From Syntrophaceae bacterium UBA4810 (lineage in GTDB: Bacteria; Desulfobacterota; Syntrophia; Syntrophales; Smithellaceae): a DNA stretch of 19,996 bases. Below the pieces are notes generated by a model. The model had not been told where the DNA came from, did not search any database, and saw only the letters and a list, made by a program, of their open reading frames with translations. The DNA is taken from the NCBI GenBank assembly GCA_002402545.1, contig DHGA01000103.1, positions 75,552-95,547 on the forward strand, read 5' to 3'. Positions 1 to 5,981 of the stretch are shown here, in pieces (position 1 is the stretch's first letter; each line of letters opens with the position of its first letter). A program made the position numbers and the translations under genes.

Positions 1-144
1 GTCAAAGAAAAAATGATAATCGAAATTAAAAATAATTTGATTTCCACCACTCCTTTTCAGCCAAAGACAGGAGGCGCGCCGATATTGGATAGTTCGGGAA
101 ATCCTATATTCTTTCTGTCAACACAATTTTTAAAAATGAAATAG
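1..144 (+). CDS. C-terminal tail of an unrecognised ORF entering from the left edge
   Basis: The first forward frame is open from base 1 and stops at TAG 142-144, giving 47 residues with ordinary composition (for example the stretch GGAPILDSSGNPIFFLSTQF). I do not recognise a family. It lies within the stretch that should be the third integron cassette (left of 203) and would read opposite to the other two cassette genes. Reverse-oriented cassette genes exist but are a minority. No minus-strand ORF with a convincing start fills this stretch; the longest starting with ATG is 35 codons. It could be a chance open frame. Confidence 0.3.
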   Translation, partial: VKEKMIIEIKNNLISTTPFQPKTGGAPILDSSGNPIFFLSTQFLKMK

Positions 145-197
145 GATGTCTCCGTCATGCCCATATATAAAGACGCCGTCCAAATTCCGGCGGACTC

Positions 198-258
198 GTC
201 CAACTACAGGATAGATCGTAGTCGCTTCGCTCTCACGATCTATCCTTATTCTTTAGCC
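198..258 (-). other. attC recombination site 2 (end of the AbiU2-like cassette)
   Basis: Read on the minus strand, this 61-base site has R'' GGCTAAA (258-252), a long palindrome and R' GTTGGAC (204-198). The R' matches the core consensus GTTRRRY at every position. The central stem is twelve perfect pairs (208-219 with 235-246) around a 15-nt loop. R'' differs by one base from GGCTAAC, the sequence expected from the cassette's own start TTAGCC. The stem has fewer bulges than a typical attC, so identification is weaker than for attC 1. The TAA stop of the AbiU2-like gene (255-253) lies inside R''. Confidence 0.65.
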
Positions 259-825
259 CTCATGCATACCCTTGAGGTCACCTAACAACTGCAACGTATC
301 TTCACGCGACCCAAGATTGAAGGCATGAACACTCTTGTCCCATGCATGAGTCAATTCGTTGAGCAACTTCTTGGTCGCCTCCACCAAATCGCGGAGTTCA
401 TTTGGCGTTACCCCCGCTTCTTGGAAGACTTGCTCGACAGTGTGTGCTACAGATCGATGGCCGAAAGCCTTGTTGCGAAGAATGTTTACCTTGATCCAAA
501 GTGGCTTTGCCTCATTTTTGTAAATGCTCTCAAGTAACCCCAACGTTGCGTCCGATAACCGTGCCTCATCCTTGAGTATCTTCAAGAGTGATGGAATGTT
601 GAAAGTGTTATCTCTGGTTTCATATAGTCTGTAGAGCGCGACGAGCAGCGCAACGAAGTGGGCATGGATTGATGTTTGGAAGAACAGTCCATACCTGTTC
701 ATAGCTTCGACGTACAACGGCCGGGTGTCTTTGCTCTTATATACCCACCAGATTTCGTAATTGAGTCCAGCCACAGTGGTCGTGTGACGTAACTCGCTTA
801 TGTAACGGTCAATATCGGTTCTCAT
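253..825 (-). CDS. AbiU2/HEPN-like protein, integron cassette gene
   Basis: A 190-residue soluble, mainly helical protein that I assign tentatively to the AbiU2 branch of the HEPN superfamily. The key visible feature is R117-N-K-A-F-G-H123, which fits the HEPN Rx4-6H ribonuclease signature, in a context (LRNKAFGHRS) typical of AbiU2-like proteins. HEPN proteins of this type are commonly metal-independent RNases acting in abortive infection or toxin-antitoxin systems, and AbiU is a lactococcal phage-abortive system. No antitoxin partner is visible beside it. The ATG lies nine bases beyond the attC 1 core GTTAGCC, so translation depends on cassette-derived sequence (GAAAAG as a weak ribosome binding site). 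It has no promoter of its own that I can see and would rely on read-through from the integron side. Function is inferred from the motif and family resemblance only. Confidence 0.75.
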   Translation of the reverse strand: MRTDIDRYISELRHTTTVAGLNYEIWWVYKSKDTRPLYVEAMNRYGLFFQTSIHAHFVALLVALYRLYETRDNTFNIPSLLKILKDEARLSDATLGLLESIYKNEAKPLWIKVNILRNKAFGHRSVAHTVEQVFQEAGVTPNELRDLVEATKKLLNELTHAWDKSVHAFNLGSREDTLQLLGDLKGMHEG

Positions 826-833
826 CTTTTCAG

Positions 834-890
834 GGCTAACATGCGGATCACCGGCGGCTGTAAGCCGTCCGGTGGATGCAATTGTTAACC
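834..890 (-). other. attC recombination site 1 (between DUF2971 and AbiU2-like cassettes)
   Basis: This 57-base site, read on the minus strand, runs from R'' GGTTAAC (890-884) to R' GTTAGCC (840-834). Inside, CACCGG pairs with CCGGTG and CGGC pairs with GCCG around the loop TTACA. A single unpaired A separates the two short helices, and further mismatched bases lie outward before TGC pairs with GCA. Bulged bases and an unpaired spacer are the folding features that integrases recognise in single-stranded attC. R'' is the exact complement of cassette 1's own 5' end joined to G (GTTAACC), which is the diagnostic relation. The stop codon of the DUF2971 gene (887-885) lies within R''. Confidence 0.85.
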
Positions 891-1730
891 ATTTTCTTTC
901 TCAATAATAATTCCGTATGATGAACTCTCAAGTTGAGCTTGATATAATTCTATGTGCGAATATTCATATCCGGCTAACATCTCGCGAACAATGGTTTTAT
1001 TCTCGTCAGTTGTTCGTGCACCAAGAATTATTTTCTTTACCGATTGAGTTGGGAATTTAAACAGATGAATGGCGTACGGATCTTTTTTGATAATTGCAGT
1101 AGCTTCAGACAATGGCAATAACATCCTCCATTCTGCTTCATATTCCCACCTTGAACTTTTAACAAAAAATAATTCCGTACCAGTTGTTTTCATTAAATTT
1201 ATTACTGGTGGTCTATCACGGTACTCTATCTTCCTTGGATGACGAAGTTCATCTACAGATGACTTTTGCTGGTTAAAAAATTGGTGAGCACTATCGAAAC
1301 CAACAACAAAGCCTTTGTGTTCTTCTGCATAGTGCGACCACATTAGTTCGTGGTCACAAATCTCAGAAAGCGATAACGCACCTATAAGAGAATTTGCTGT
1401 TTTTTGTAACATTCCTGGTAATAGCTTCACGACATCTGGCTCCATGCCAATAACTGCATCCTTGACAGATTCTTGATGTGTTATGGCAAGACTTATAAAA
1501 TTTTCCTTGGAAATGAATGCGCTAATTATAGGATTCTTACAATATTCTTCCTCAATAATTTTTACAAAATCTCTTTCGACAATTGCTCTTATTTCGTTTT
1601 CTTCAGCAAGTTTGTTGATATGTGGATTTAGTTCAAACGGATCGTTAAAATCACCATACTGAGTAAACCTGATTAAGCAATCTCGAAAGCTGGCAATTCT
1701 TGCTGGTGGAAAATATTTGTATAGGAGCAT
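885..1730 (-). CDS. DUF2971 domain protein, integron cassette gene
   Basis: A 281-residue protein of the DUF2971 family, whose biochemical activity is not established. Family hallmarks are visible in order: the N-terminal LYKYFPP segment, FNDPFE at residues 28-33, MWSHYA at 130-135 followed by HKGFVVGFD at 138-146, and a KSSRWEYEAEWRML segment at 191-204. There is no signal peptide or membrane segment. DUF2971 genes are frequent in accessory DNA and defence neighbourhoods, which agrees with this setting. The ATG (1730-1728) is preceded by AAAAGG at 1740-1735, immediately beside the attI-like core, so the ribosome binding site came with the cassette. As first cassette next to the integrase it would be the best expressed if the integron promoter works. 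Length is normal for the family and the frame is intact. Confidence 0.85.
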   Translation of the reverse strand: MLLYKYFPPARIASFRDCLIRFTQYGDFNDPFELNPHINKLAEENEIRAIVERDFVKIIEEEYCKNPIISAFISKENFISLAITHQESVKDAVIGMEPDVVKLLPGMLQKTANSLIGALSLSEICDHELMWSHYAEEHKGFVVGFDSAHQFFNQQKSSVDELRHPRKIEYRDRPPVINLMKTTGTELFFVKSSRWEYEAEWRMLLPLSEATAIIKKDPYAIHLFKFPTQSVKKIILGARTTDENKTIVREMLAGYEYSHIELYQAQLESSSYGIIIEKENG

Positions 1731-1740
1731 AATGCCTTTT

Positions 1741-1747
1741 GGTTAAC
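1741..1747 (-). other. attI-like core site, integrase end of the array
   Basis: The minus strand reads GTTAACC here. It lies between the dead integrase and the first cassette gene, 10 bases before the DUF2971 start codon. Its TTAACC is the 5' end of cassette 1 and is complementary to that cassette's R'' box at 884-890. The attI site would extend rightwards from here towards about 1810, but I cannot define its other integrase-binding sites. Confidence 0.6.
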
Positions 1748-1801
1748 AGTGTAATAGACGGAAAATATTCCATCACAGCAGAGCATATAGATGGAAATAT
1801 T

Positions 1802-1895
1802 TTCCACTTATTGTGATATTAAACTACTTAAAATGGAATAAAGGCCGGATTATTTTCCACTTATTGCAAAATCGCTTGCCAAATTCCACTTATCG
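1802..1895 (+). repeat. Three direct copies of TTCCACTTATTG-type 12-mer
   Basis: The 12-mer TTCCACTTATTG occurs at 1802-1813 and 1855-1866, and as TTCCACTTATCG at 1884-1895. Copies 2 and 3 continue with GCAA, and all three lie between the attI-like core and the integrase start. Shared flanks such as ATTTTCCACTTATTG extend the match between copies 1 and 2. They may be integrase or regulator binding sites of the attI/promoter region; no function can be read directly. Spacing is irregular (53 and 29 bases), so this is not a CRISPR array. Confidence 0.6.
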
Positions 1896-1914
1896 CAAGG
1901 CTTAGGTGCTAAAT

Positions 1915-2082
1915 ATGGAAAACACGGATAATAAACCGAAGTTCCGCCCCAATCAAAATCTCAAATTGATGGATCAGGTTCGAGAGGTTCTTCGTTATTA
2001 CCATTTCGCTTATCGCACGGAGCAGACTTATTGTCAATGAATACTTCGTTATATTAACTACTTCGACACTAAAACTTATCGC
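1915..2082 (+). pseudogene. intI: Truncated integron integrase (N-terminal fragment)
   Basis: From ATG 1915 the frame gives 41 residues that strongly resemble the N-terminal core-binding region of integron tyrosine recombinases, including KLMDQVREVLRYYHFAYRTE and then QTYCQ. An in-frame TGA follows at 2038-2040, exactly where the family has a conserved tryptophan (YCxWI), so a TGG-to-TGA change is the simple explanation. The same frame continues as ILRYINYFDTKTYR, still recognisable, and then degenerates. The catalytic domain with its R..HxxR..H..Y residues is absent. The protein cannot be active. Its orientation, diverging from the cassette genes, is the standard one for intI. Confidence 0.85.
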
Positions 2083-2171
2083 GCTTTTCCTACAAGGCCG
2101 CAGGGCACCATTATAATTTTGAGTTGCTTTTTATGAATCCTATTTTAGGCTCAGTTTTTAGGTATTAAGCC

Positions 2172-2636
2172 TTAATTATTCATTATTTTTTCCTTGAAAT
2201 GAATTATCTTTTCCACCACAGCGCAGATGTTGCCCTCTTCGTCAACCAGCTCAATTTGATAGGTGCGGTCGAGCTTGTTCTGTTCTTTGAGCGCTTTGCG
2301 GATGTAATCGGTTTCGATTTTAGTAATTTTAATTTCCGCGCGCAGCGTGGAACGTCCGGGCTGTTTAAATTTAATTGATGCCGCTTTATCCCAGACAATA
2401 TATTCCGGCCCCAGTATATTTATTAGCATGACCATATAAAGGGGATCAACCGCCGCGTACATAGAGCCGCCGAAAATGGTGCCAACATAATTTCTTGTTT
2501 TCCAGGTCAGCGGCAATTTAATGCGTACTTCGCGCAAATCGTGCGACATATAAGTGATGCGCGCGCCGGTGCGCCGATACACGGGATATAAATTAAATTT
2601 CCAGCGCATGAGACGGGATTTGAAAGATTCGGCCAT
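2172..2636 (-). CDS. DUF4442 hotdog-fold protein (possible thioesterase)
   Basis: A 154-residue protein matching the DUF4442 family, which has the hotdog fold of acyl-CoA thioesterases. The characteristic segment is residues 50-66 (YVGTIFGGSMYAAVDPL), where the family helix begins, followed by the strand IKFKQPGRSTLRAEI. Members are presumed to bind or hydrolyse acyl-thioesters, but a substrate is not known. It has a strong ribosome binding site, GGAGGTGA, that overlaps the stop codon of the upstream CDF gene, and only three bases separate the two genes. It is therefore the last gene of the kefB-CDF-DUF4442 transcript and is probably translationally coupled. There is no obvious intrinsic terminator after it; 2083-2171 holds nothing else I recognise. 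Confidence 0.85.
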   Translation of the reverse strand: MAESFKSRLMRWKFNLYPVYRRTGARITYMSHDLREVRIKLPLTWKTRNYVGTIFGGSMYAAVDPLYMVMLINILGPEYIVWDKAASIKFKQPGRSTLRAEIKITKIETDYIRKALKEQNKLDRTYQIELVDEEGNICAVVEKIIHFKEKIMNN

Positions 2637-2639
2637 GTT

Positions 2640-3578
2640 TCACCTCCGGTGATGAATTTCATTATTGCTAATAGAGCATAGAAGCCCACCGTTTTTACAG
2701 GCGTTGGATTCGAACTGCAAAGTCGGGTGGTCGATTTTAAATTTTTCCAGAAGAATTGTTTTTACTTTTTGGGCTAGCGCGTCAACCTTGCCCAGCATCT
2801 GGTCGGGCACAGTAATGTGCGCGGCAAGAGCAATGCTTTCCGCGGAGGGATTCCAAACATGCAGATCATGGATTTCGCTTATCCCGTCGATTGCCTCCAA
2901 CGTGTTTTTGATTTCGGTAAGATTAATGCCCGGCGGAGTGGCGTTCATCAGAATAAGAAAGCTGTCTTTAAGGATTCCCCAGCCACTGTAAATAATTATG
3001 GCGACAATGAGCCACGAAAGCGCCGGATCAAGCCAGTACCAGGGCTTGAAAAGCCATATGATACCCAGCGCGACGACGGCCAGCGAAGTGGCGGCATCGG
3101 CCAGCATGTGCAGGAAAGCGCTTTTCATATTGAGATTTACTTTGGCGCCGGTGCGGAGAATTAGCGCGGAAAATAAATTGCCCGCAAAGCCCAAAAGCGC
3201 GATCCAGATGACAAGCTGCCCGCTTATCGGCCGGGGATGGAGAAGTCTTTGCCAGGCCTCAATCGCAATGTAAATTGCCGCGGCGTATAAAATAGCCACG
3301 CTGACCAGCGCCGCGAAAATCTCCACGCGTTTATAACCGAAGGTCTGCTTATGCGTGGGGCCGCGCCTGCCGATGAGCAGGGCGGCATAATTTATCACCA
3401 GAGAAACAAAATCGCTTAAATTATGCAGCGCGTCGCTGATGAGCGCCATAGAGCCGGAGACGATGCCGCCCCAGATCTGCACTATCGGAATAATCAGGTT
3501 GATGACCATGGAGACGACTAAACGCCTGCCCCATGATGTTTGCGTGTCCAGGTGATTATGGTGGGAATGAGTAGTCAA
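2640..3578 (-). CDS. Cation diffusion facilitator, zinc exporter of CzcD/ZitB type
   Basis: A 312-residue inner-membrane metal/proton antiporter of the CDF family. It has a short His-rich N terminus (HSHHNH), six predicted membrane helices (about residues 18-205) and a cytoplasmic C-terminal domain of about 90 residues (LTEIKNTLEAIDGISEIHDLHVWN). The transport site is visible as H52-x3-D56 in helix 2 (DALHNLSD) and H157-x3-D161 in helix 5 (HMLAD). HxxxD at both positions is the arrangement of zinc-selective members. The start is TTG at 3578-3576, supported by AAAGGA six to seven bases upstream; no ATG fits better. It follows kefB by 32 bases and overlaps the ribosome binding site of the DUF4442 gene, so the three genes form one operon. 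The specific metal is inferred. Confidence 0.92.
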   Translation of the reverse strand: MTTHSHHNHLDTQTSWGRRLVVSMVINLIIPIVQIWGGIVSGSMALISDALHNLSDFVSLVINYAALLIGRRGPTHKQTFGYKRVEIFAALVSVAILYAAAIYIAIEAWQRLLHPRPISGQLVIWIALLGFAGNLFSALILRTGAKVNLNMKSAFLHMLADAATSLAVVALGIIWLFKPWYWLDPALSWLIVAIIIYSGWGILKDSFLILMNATPPGINLTEIKNTLEAIDGISEIHDLHVWNPSAESIALAAHITVPDQMLGKVDALAQKVKTILLEKFKIDHPTLQFESNACKNGGLLCSISNNEIHHRR

Positions 3579-3610
3579 TATTTATCCTTTTGAATAATTT
3601 CTGATATTTT

Positions 3611-5602
3611 TTAATCGCCGTTTTGATTGCCTGCGCCTAATATTTTGAGTCCCGCGTCAATGGCCGCGTGACTGCCGAAAAGAATGATCTGATCGGCTTC
3701 TTTCAGGACAAAATTACTGGGCGGGTTGGTAATAGTTTTGTTGTCGCGGATGATATTGATAATCATCGCGCCGGTCTGCGCTTTCAGGTCAATCTTTTTT
3801 ATGCTTTTGCCGATAACCGGGTTGTCGACGGCGATGTAGCAGGTATCAATCGTTCCCTGCGCCAAAATCTGGCTGATCTGGTCAAAAGCTTCCTGCGTGA
3901 AGCGCACCTGCCTGAAGACGCCGTAGGATTTGTTACGAATGATATTGCCCTGCGTCAGGATGATGCTGTTGGGAATATGGAACATTTTTAATACGCGGCT
4001 GAATATCTGAATTGATGTTTCAAATTCTTCCGGGATGATGTCGTCGGCGCCCAGCGCCTGCAGTTCTTCGATGTCGGTTACGTATTTGGTGCGGACGATA
4101 ACGTGGATATTCGGGTTGAGCGATTTGGCTACGCTCAGCGCGCATTTGGTCAAAAAGCGATCCGATATGGCGATCACCAGCACGCGCGCCTTTTCCACGC
4201 CGGCGCGTTTGAGGATTTCCGTGTTGGAGCAATCTCCCCAGATGATATTTTTTTCACCTGCCTTTTGCATATCGCGGATATGCTGAATGTTAAGATCGGT
4301 AATGACGTAGTTGATGGCCGTCTCTTTTAGAACCTTAACCAGGTTTCTACCGTTTAATCCCAGGCCGCAGACAATGACATGGTTTTTCATTTGCAGCTCA
4401 TCAATTTCATCAGACGATTTTGCGTTCTTATCGGCAACAAACAAATTTTTTCCCGAAAGAACATGATAAGCAAGAGCAATCAGCAGTGGCGAAACGATAA
4501 AGGTCAGAACCGAAGCGCTGATAAAGGTCTGATAAGTATATTCGGAAATAATATTATTTTTGAAGCCCTGCAGCGCGAGCACGAACGAAAATTCACCGAT
4601 TTGCGACAAAATAACGCCGCTCAAAAGGGCGGTGCGCCAGGGGTATTTCAGAAATTTTACCAGGCCGATAACAATTCCCGCTTTGAGCAAAAGGATGGTG
4701 AGAGTCACGGCAAAGATGAACGCATAGTTTTTTAACGCGAAATCCAGATCCAGAATCATGCCGAAGGAAACGAAGAATATTGATAAAAAGATATCGCGGA
4801 AAGGATTGATGTCACTGATAATCTGGTGCGTGAAATCCGTGTCCGAAATAGCCAGACCCGCCAGAAAAGCGCCAATGGCCAGTGATAAACCTAAAGCGTG
4901 CGTGAGCCACGCGATGCCCAGCGTGATGACGATCGAGGTGATAACAAAGACATCGCGCATCTGCATGTAGGCGAGACGCTCCAGGATAAACGGAATAATA
5001 TATCGCGCCGCGACCAGAATAGCCGCGATGATCAAAAGTGATTTTGCCAGCTTCCAGATGATTACGCCTGTGGTAGGGCCACTATCTCCCGCGAGAAAAG
5101 GAATCAAGAGCATCATCGGCACGACCATGATATCCTGAAACAAAATAACGCCGATGGATGTCCTGCCCTGCGGCGATTCCTCATCACCTCGGTCTTTGAG
5201 CATTTTTAAAACCAGCGCCGACGAGCTGTGCGCCAGAATGAATCCGATAAAAACCGCCTGCATCAGGCTCATCTGAAAAAGAAGACCGATAAAAAAACCG
5301 GCCAGGAAAGTAAAAAATACCTGCAAGCCGCCGGTAAGCAAAAACTCCGATAAGTGCTTTAAAAACCGCGCCAGCGATATTTCCACGCCGATGGTGAATA
5401 AAAGCAGGGCAACGCCAATTTCCGCCATCAGCTGAATGCCCGCGGTATCAGTGATTAGCTTCAGCCCGAAAGGCCCGATGATGATGCCGGTGATGAGAAA
5501 GCCGATAATGGAGGGGAATTTTAATTTATTGAAAATATAAATAACAGGTATGGAAAAACCAAGAATGATTAACAATTTATGAAAAAATACTGACCCGTCC
5601 AT
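3611..5602 (-). CDS. CPA2-family cation:proton antiporter with RCK (TrkA-N/TrkA-C) domains
   Basis: A 663-residue protein with the KefB/KefC/YbaL architecture. Residues 1 to about 385 form a Na+/H+-exchanger-type membrane domain of about twelve helices; the FQDIMVVP stretch (Q156-D157) is the ion-site motif of Kef-type carriers. A TrkA-N nucleotide-binding domain follows (about 407-525; VCGLGLNGRN, GxGxxG at 413-418). A TrkA-C ligand domain occupies about 572-655. Such proteins move K+ or Na+ against protons across the inner membrane, gated by a nucleotide or small ligand at the RCK domain. It lacks any adjacent KefF/KefG-type quinone reductase, so glutathione-linked gating is not indicated. 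It is first in a minus-strand operon with the CDF exporter. The ATG at 5602 has AGAGAG upstream. Confidence 0.92.
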   Translation of the reverse strand: MDGSVFFHKLLIILGFSIPVIYIFNKLKFPSIIGFLITGIIIGPFGLKLITDTAGIQLMAEIGVALLLFTIGVEISLARFLKHLSEFLLTGGLQVFFTFLAGFFIGLLFQMSLMQAVFIGFILAHSSSALVLKMLKDRGDEESPQGRTSIGVILFQDIMVVPMMLLIPFLAGDSGPTTGVIIWKLAKSLLIIAAILVAARYIIPFILERLAYMQMRDVFVITSIVITLGIAWLTHALGLSLAIGAFLAGLAISDTDFTHQIISDINPFRDIFLSIFFVSFGMILDLDFALKNYAFIFAVTLTILLLKAGIVIGLVKFLKYPWRTALLSGVILSQIGEFSFVLALQGFKNNIISEYTYQTFISASVLTFIVSPLLIALAYHVLSGKNLFVADKNAKSSDEIDELQMKNHVIVCGLGLNGRNLVKVLKETAINYVITDLNIQHIRDMQKAGEKNIIWGDCSNTEILKRAGVEKARVLVIAISDRFLTKCALSVAKSLNPNIHVIVRTKYVTDIEELQALGADDIIPEEFETSIQIFSRVLKMFHIPNSIILTQGNIIRNKSYGVFRQVRFTQEAFDQISQILAQGTIDTCYIAVDNPVIGKSIKKIDLKAQTGAMIINIIRDNKTITNPPSNFVLKEADQIILFGSHAAIDAGLKILGAGNQNGD

Positions 5603-5695
5603 GAGACTCTCTTTCTAAAAATCGAAAACTAAACTGATTAAGATTAGCAAGTTGCCAATCAATATCTTTTGACTGAAGTTATTACATCCCCTATG

Positions 5696-5724
5696 TATTT
5701 ACCACTGATGGTAAATTTTGCCAA
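5696..5724 (-). promoter_or_regulatory. Promoter of the antiporter operon
   Basis: On the minus strand TTGGCA (5724-5719) and TAAATA (5701-5696) are separated by exactly 17 bases, about 95 bases before the antiporter ATG. The elements are near the sigma-70 consensus. The match is by eye and untested. Confidence 0.5.
5698..5715. promoter_or_regulatory. 18-bp perfect dyad, candidate repressor operator
   Basis: TTTACCA (5698-5704) and TGGTAAA (5709-5715) are perfect inverted repeats around CTGA. The dyad fills most of the spacer and overlaps the -10 box of the leftward promoter, a classic position for repression of the antiporter operon. It ends 42 bases upstream of the rightward cimA -35 box, so it could also affect that promoter. 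The regulator is unknown. Confidence 0.5.
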
Positions 5725-5757
5725 GAAAACATCTATATTATTATTGGAAAAAATCTA

Positions 5758-5786
5758 TTGACAAACAATACGGGAAAATTTATTAT
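5758..5786 (+). promoter_or_regulatory. Promoter of the cimA leader
   Basis: TTGACA (5758-5763), identical to the sigma-70 -35 consensus, and TATTAT (5781-5786) are separated by exactly 17 bases. Initiation would fall near 5793, leaving about 22 bases before the leader-peptide ATG. The placement just upstream of a leader peptide plus terminator strengthens the call. Confidence 0.75.
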
Positions 5787-5814
5787 TCAGAAAAATTAAT
5801 TGGTTAAGGGTAAT

Positions 5815-5895
5815 ATGAGTTCGATCTTCATCGCGATAATTATAATCAGCATCATTATAATTAGCTTCCCCATAGGAGGCTTGGCGGTGAAGTAA
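5815..5895 (+). CDS. Isoleucine-rich leader peptide of cimA
   Basis: ATG 5815 to TAA 5893 encodes 26 residues, 11 of them isoleucine, including two runs of four (IIIISIIII) at codons 8-11 and 13-16. All three Ile codons are used. The peptide then continues SFPIGGLAVK and stops 31 bases before the attenuator terminator. TAAGGG at 5805-5810 can serve as ribosome binding site, with a short 4-base gap. Leader peptides rich in the end-product amino acid control ilv, leu, his and trp operons by ribosome stalling, and here the downstream gene makes an isoleucine precursor. The reading as a regulatory peptide therefore rests on position, composition and RNA structure. A tiny membrane protein is the alternative, less likely because of the coupled hairpins. 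Confidence 0.8.
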   Translation: MSSIFIAIIIISIIIISFPIGGLAVK

Positions 5896-5958
5896 TGTAA
5901 TAACGATACAATCGAATACAAACCGAAATCCGCTGCCAGGAAAGCCCGCAGCGGATTT
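5863..5958 (+). promoter_or_regulatory. Isoleucine-responsive attenuator: competing RNA hairpins
   Basis: Four segments can pair in alternative ways. Segment 1 (5863-5869, AGCTTCC) pairs with 5875-5881 (GGAGGCT), seven pairs with one G-U. Segment 2 (5880-5889, CTTGGCGGTG) can instead pair with segment 3 (5931-5940, CGCTGCCAGG), ten continuous pairs including three G-U. Segment 3 (5926-5936) also forms the terminator stem with segment 4 (5948-5958). A ribosome stalled at the Ile codons (5836-5862) would cover segment 1 and leave segment 2 free to form the antiterminator. A ribosome reaching the stop codon (5893) would cover segment 2 and let the terminator form. Pairings were worked out by eye; folding energies were not computed. 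Confidence 0.8.
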
Positions 5959-5963
5959 TTTTT
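5926..5963 (+). terminator. Intrinsic terminator (attenuator) before cimA
   Basis: An 11-pair stem, AAATCCGCTGC (5926-5936) with GCAGCGGATTT (5948-5958), is followed by eight T residues (5956-5963). It lies between the leader peptide and the cimA ribosome binding site AAGGAGA (5966-5972), so it can act only as a conditional terminator for cimA. Confidence 0.9.
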
Positions 5964-5981
5964 ACAAGGAGATAGGGAAAA

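Larger units (their letters stand above)
198..2082 (-). mobile_element. Integron remnant: dead integrase plus two complete gene cassettes
   Basis: The layout is the classical one. The integrase remnant (1915 onwards, plus strand) diverges from a cassette array on the minus strand. An attI-like core sits at 1741-1747, cassette 1 (DUF2971) spans 840-1746, cassette 2 (AbiU2-like) spans 204-839, and cassette 3 begins at 203 and leaves the window. The model is supported internally. Cassette 1 begins TTAACC and its attC has the matching R'' box GGTTAAC. Cassette 2 begins TTAGCC and its attC has R'' GGCTAAA, six of seven bases as predicted. Each cassette gene ends with its stop codon inside the R'' box and starts within about 20 bases of the preceding core site, as is usual for cassettes. 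The integrase is broken, so the array is probably fixed unless an integrase acts in trans. Confidence 0.8.

Noticed and set aside
208..246. Perfect 12-bp stem read as an intrinsic terminator of the AbiU2-like gene
   Set aside because: No T-run follows on the minus strand, and the flanking R'' and R' boxes fit the cassette-boundary rule, so an attC site explains it better.
325..537. 70-codon plus-strand frame opposite the AbiU2-like gene
   Set aside because: It lies wholly antisense to a recognisable gene and has no family features.
1802..1895. Repeats as a CRISPR array
   Set aside because: Only three 12-base copies with unequal spacing (53 and 29 bases) and no cas genes.
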